A stretch of DNA of 64,000 nucleotides from Sinomicrobium oceani (GTDB taxonomy: Bacteria > Bacteroidota > Bacteroidia > Flavobacteriales > Flavobacteriaceae). The position numbers and the translations under genes were made by a program. The stretch lies in contig NZ_FPJE01000016.1 of assembly GCF_900119185.1 (NCBI RefSeq), positions 1 through 64,000 of the forward strand, read 5' to 3'. Positions 63,816 through 64,000 of the stretch are shown here, in pieces. Numbering within the stretch: position 1 is the stretch's first letter; the number at the start of each line of letters is the position of its first letter. The notes below the pieces were generated by a model. That model had not been told where the DNA came from, did no database searches, and worked only from the letters and a program-made list of their open reading frames with translations.

Positions 63816-64000
63816 TTAATTCTGAGCTTTATTCAGGATTTGTTCGAGTATCCTCCGGGTTATCAGGTAGGTGGGTTTAACCCCCGTCGTTCCTAATCCT
63901 CCCGAAGCCAGGGTACTTCCGGTTTCCAACGGGTTATCGGAAGCGTAATAGGCATAACGGACCTTAACATCTTCTGCTATGCTCTTCCGGATCCTCGATG
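63816..64000 (-). CDS. Partial unknown protein (C-terminal 60 residues), cut by the window edge
   Basis: The open frame from the window edge to the TAA at 63816 encodes SIAEDVKVRYAYYASDNP, then LETGSTLASGGLGTTGVKPT and YLITRRILEQILNKAQN. The Gly-rich middle followed by an amphipathic end has no family I recognise. It lies 51 bp upstream of the Wzz-like gene in the same direction, so it is probably in the same operon. Confidence 0.6.
   Translation of the reverse strand, partial: SRIRKSIAEDVKVRYAYYASDNPLETGSTLASGGLGTTGVKPTYLITRRILEQILNKAQN

Noticed and set aside
1-64000. tRNA, rRNA or CRISPR arrays
   Set aside because: No T-loop-like GGTTCGAATCC sequences in cloverleaf context, no ribosomal RNA text and no evenly spaced repeat-spacer units were seen. 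The only evenly spaced repeats are IS21 site arrays.

Overview
The window looks like a chromosomal piece of a marine or soil flavobacterium (Bacteroidota, Flavobacteriaceae). This rests on gene content (DUF6427, DUF6341, DUF4271 and DUF4296 proteins, Bacteroidota-type LeuRS and MetRS, a bacterial alpha-2-macroglobulin), on many lipoproteins with a Cys lipobox, and on several TAnnTTTG promoter -7 elements upstream of genes. The species cannot be named from the sequence alone.

Layout. (1) 1-4.6 kb is a mobile-element junkyard. It holds a complete IS21-family element (1-2562) inserted in a RAYT-type (REP-associated) transposase gene, a fragment of an IS5-like transposase, an orphan lipoprotein, two REP-like hairpins, and the remnant of a second, unrelated IS21-family element with its own array of end repeats. 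(2) 4.6-17.1 kb is a tightly packed, visibly AT-rich, minus-strand polysaccharide operon of eleven genes. In transcription order: wecB, wecC, flippase, FrhB-like Fe-S protein, polysaccharide pyruvyl transferase, glycosyltransferase, Wzy-like polymerase, glycosyltransferase, degenerate SGNH-like protein, second O-antigen ligase/polymerase-like protein, and a WecG/TagA-type transferase. wecB, wecC and the WecG-type gene together suggest a ManNAcA-containing surface glycan. (3) 17.4-33.3 kb is housekeeping: upp, two flavobacterial membrane proteins, purD, metG, an LD-carboxypeptidase, YraN, leuS, alanine dehydrogenase, a zinc metallopeptidase and ferritin. (4) 33.3-36.8 kb is an AT-rich island with an alpha-L-fucosidase (GH29), a broken transposase and two gene-free flanks that carry diverged repeats in inverted orientation. 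(5) 36.8-62 kb is again mostly core metabolism: an Lrp regulator next to saccharopine dehydrogenase, pckA, a GT39-DUF4271-hemD operon, a polyprenol-phosphate mannose synthase-dihydroorotase-DUF4296 operon, an aminoadipate-semialdehyde-type dehydrogenase, 3-hydroxyanthranilate dioxygenase, isoaspartyl peptidase, a 1848-residue alpha-2-macroglobulin, adenine deaminase, an SDR epimerase and tyrS. (6) 61.7-64 kb, at the right edge, starts another probable surface-polymer locus: a LuxE-like acyl-protein synthetase, a Wzz-like two-helix membrane protein and a partial unknown gene.

How the parts work together. The 4.6-17.1 kb operon contains sugar-nucleotide synthesis, transferases, decoration (pyruvylation), export (flippase) and polymerisation functions. 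It shows no initiating sugar-phosphate transferase and no chain-length regulator, so these must lie elsewhere; the Wzz-like gene at 62.8 kb is one candidate. Saccharopine dehydrogenase plus the 47.6 kb aldehyde dehydrogenase fit lysine breakdown to aminoadipate, and an Lrp/AsnC regulator sits directly downstream of the first of them. No tRNA, rRNA or CRISPR array was seen. I did not find a clearly new multi-gene system. The best candidates for unexplained biology are the FrhB-like protein and the degenerate SGNH protein inside the glycan operon, the palindromic insertion in leuS, and the repeat-flanked fucosidase island.
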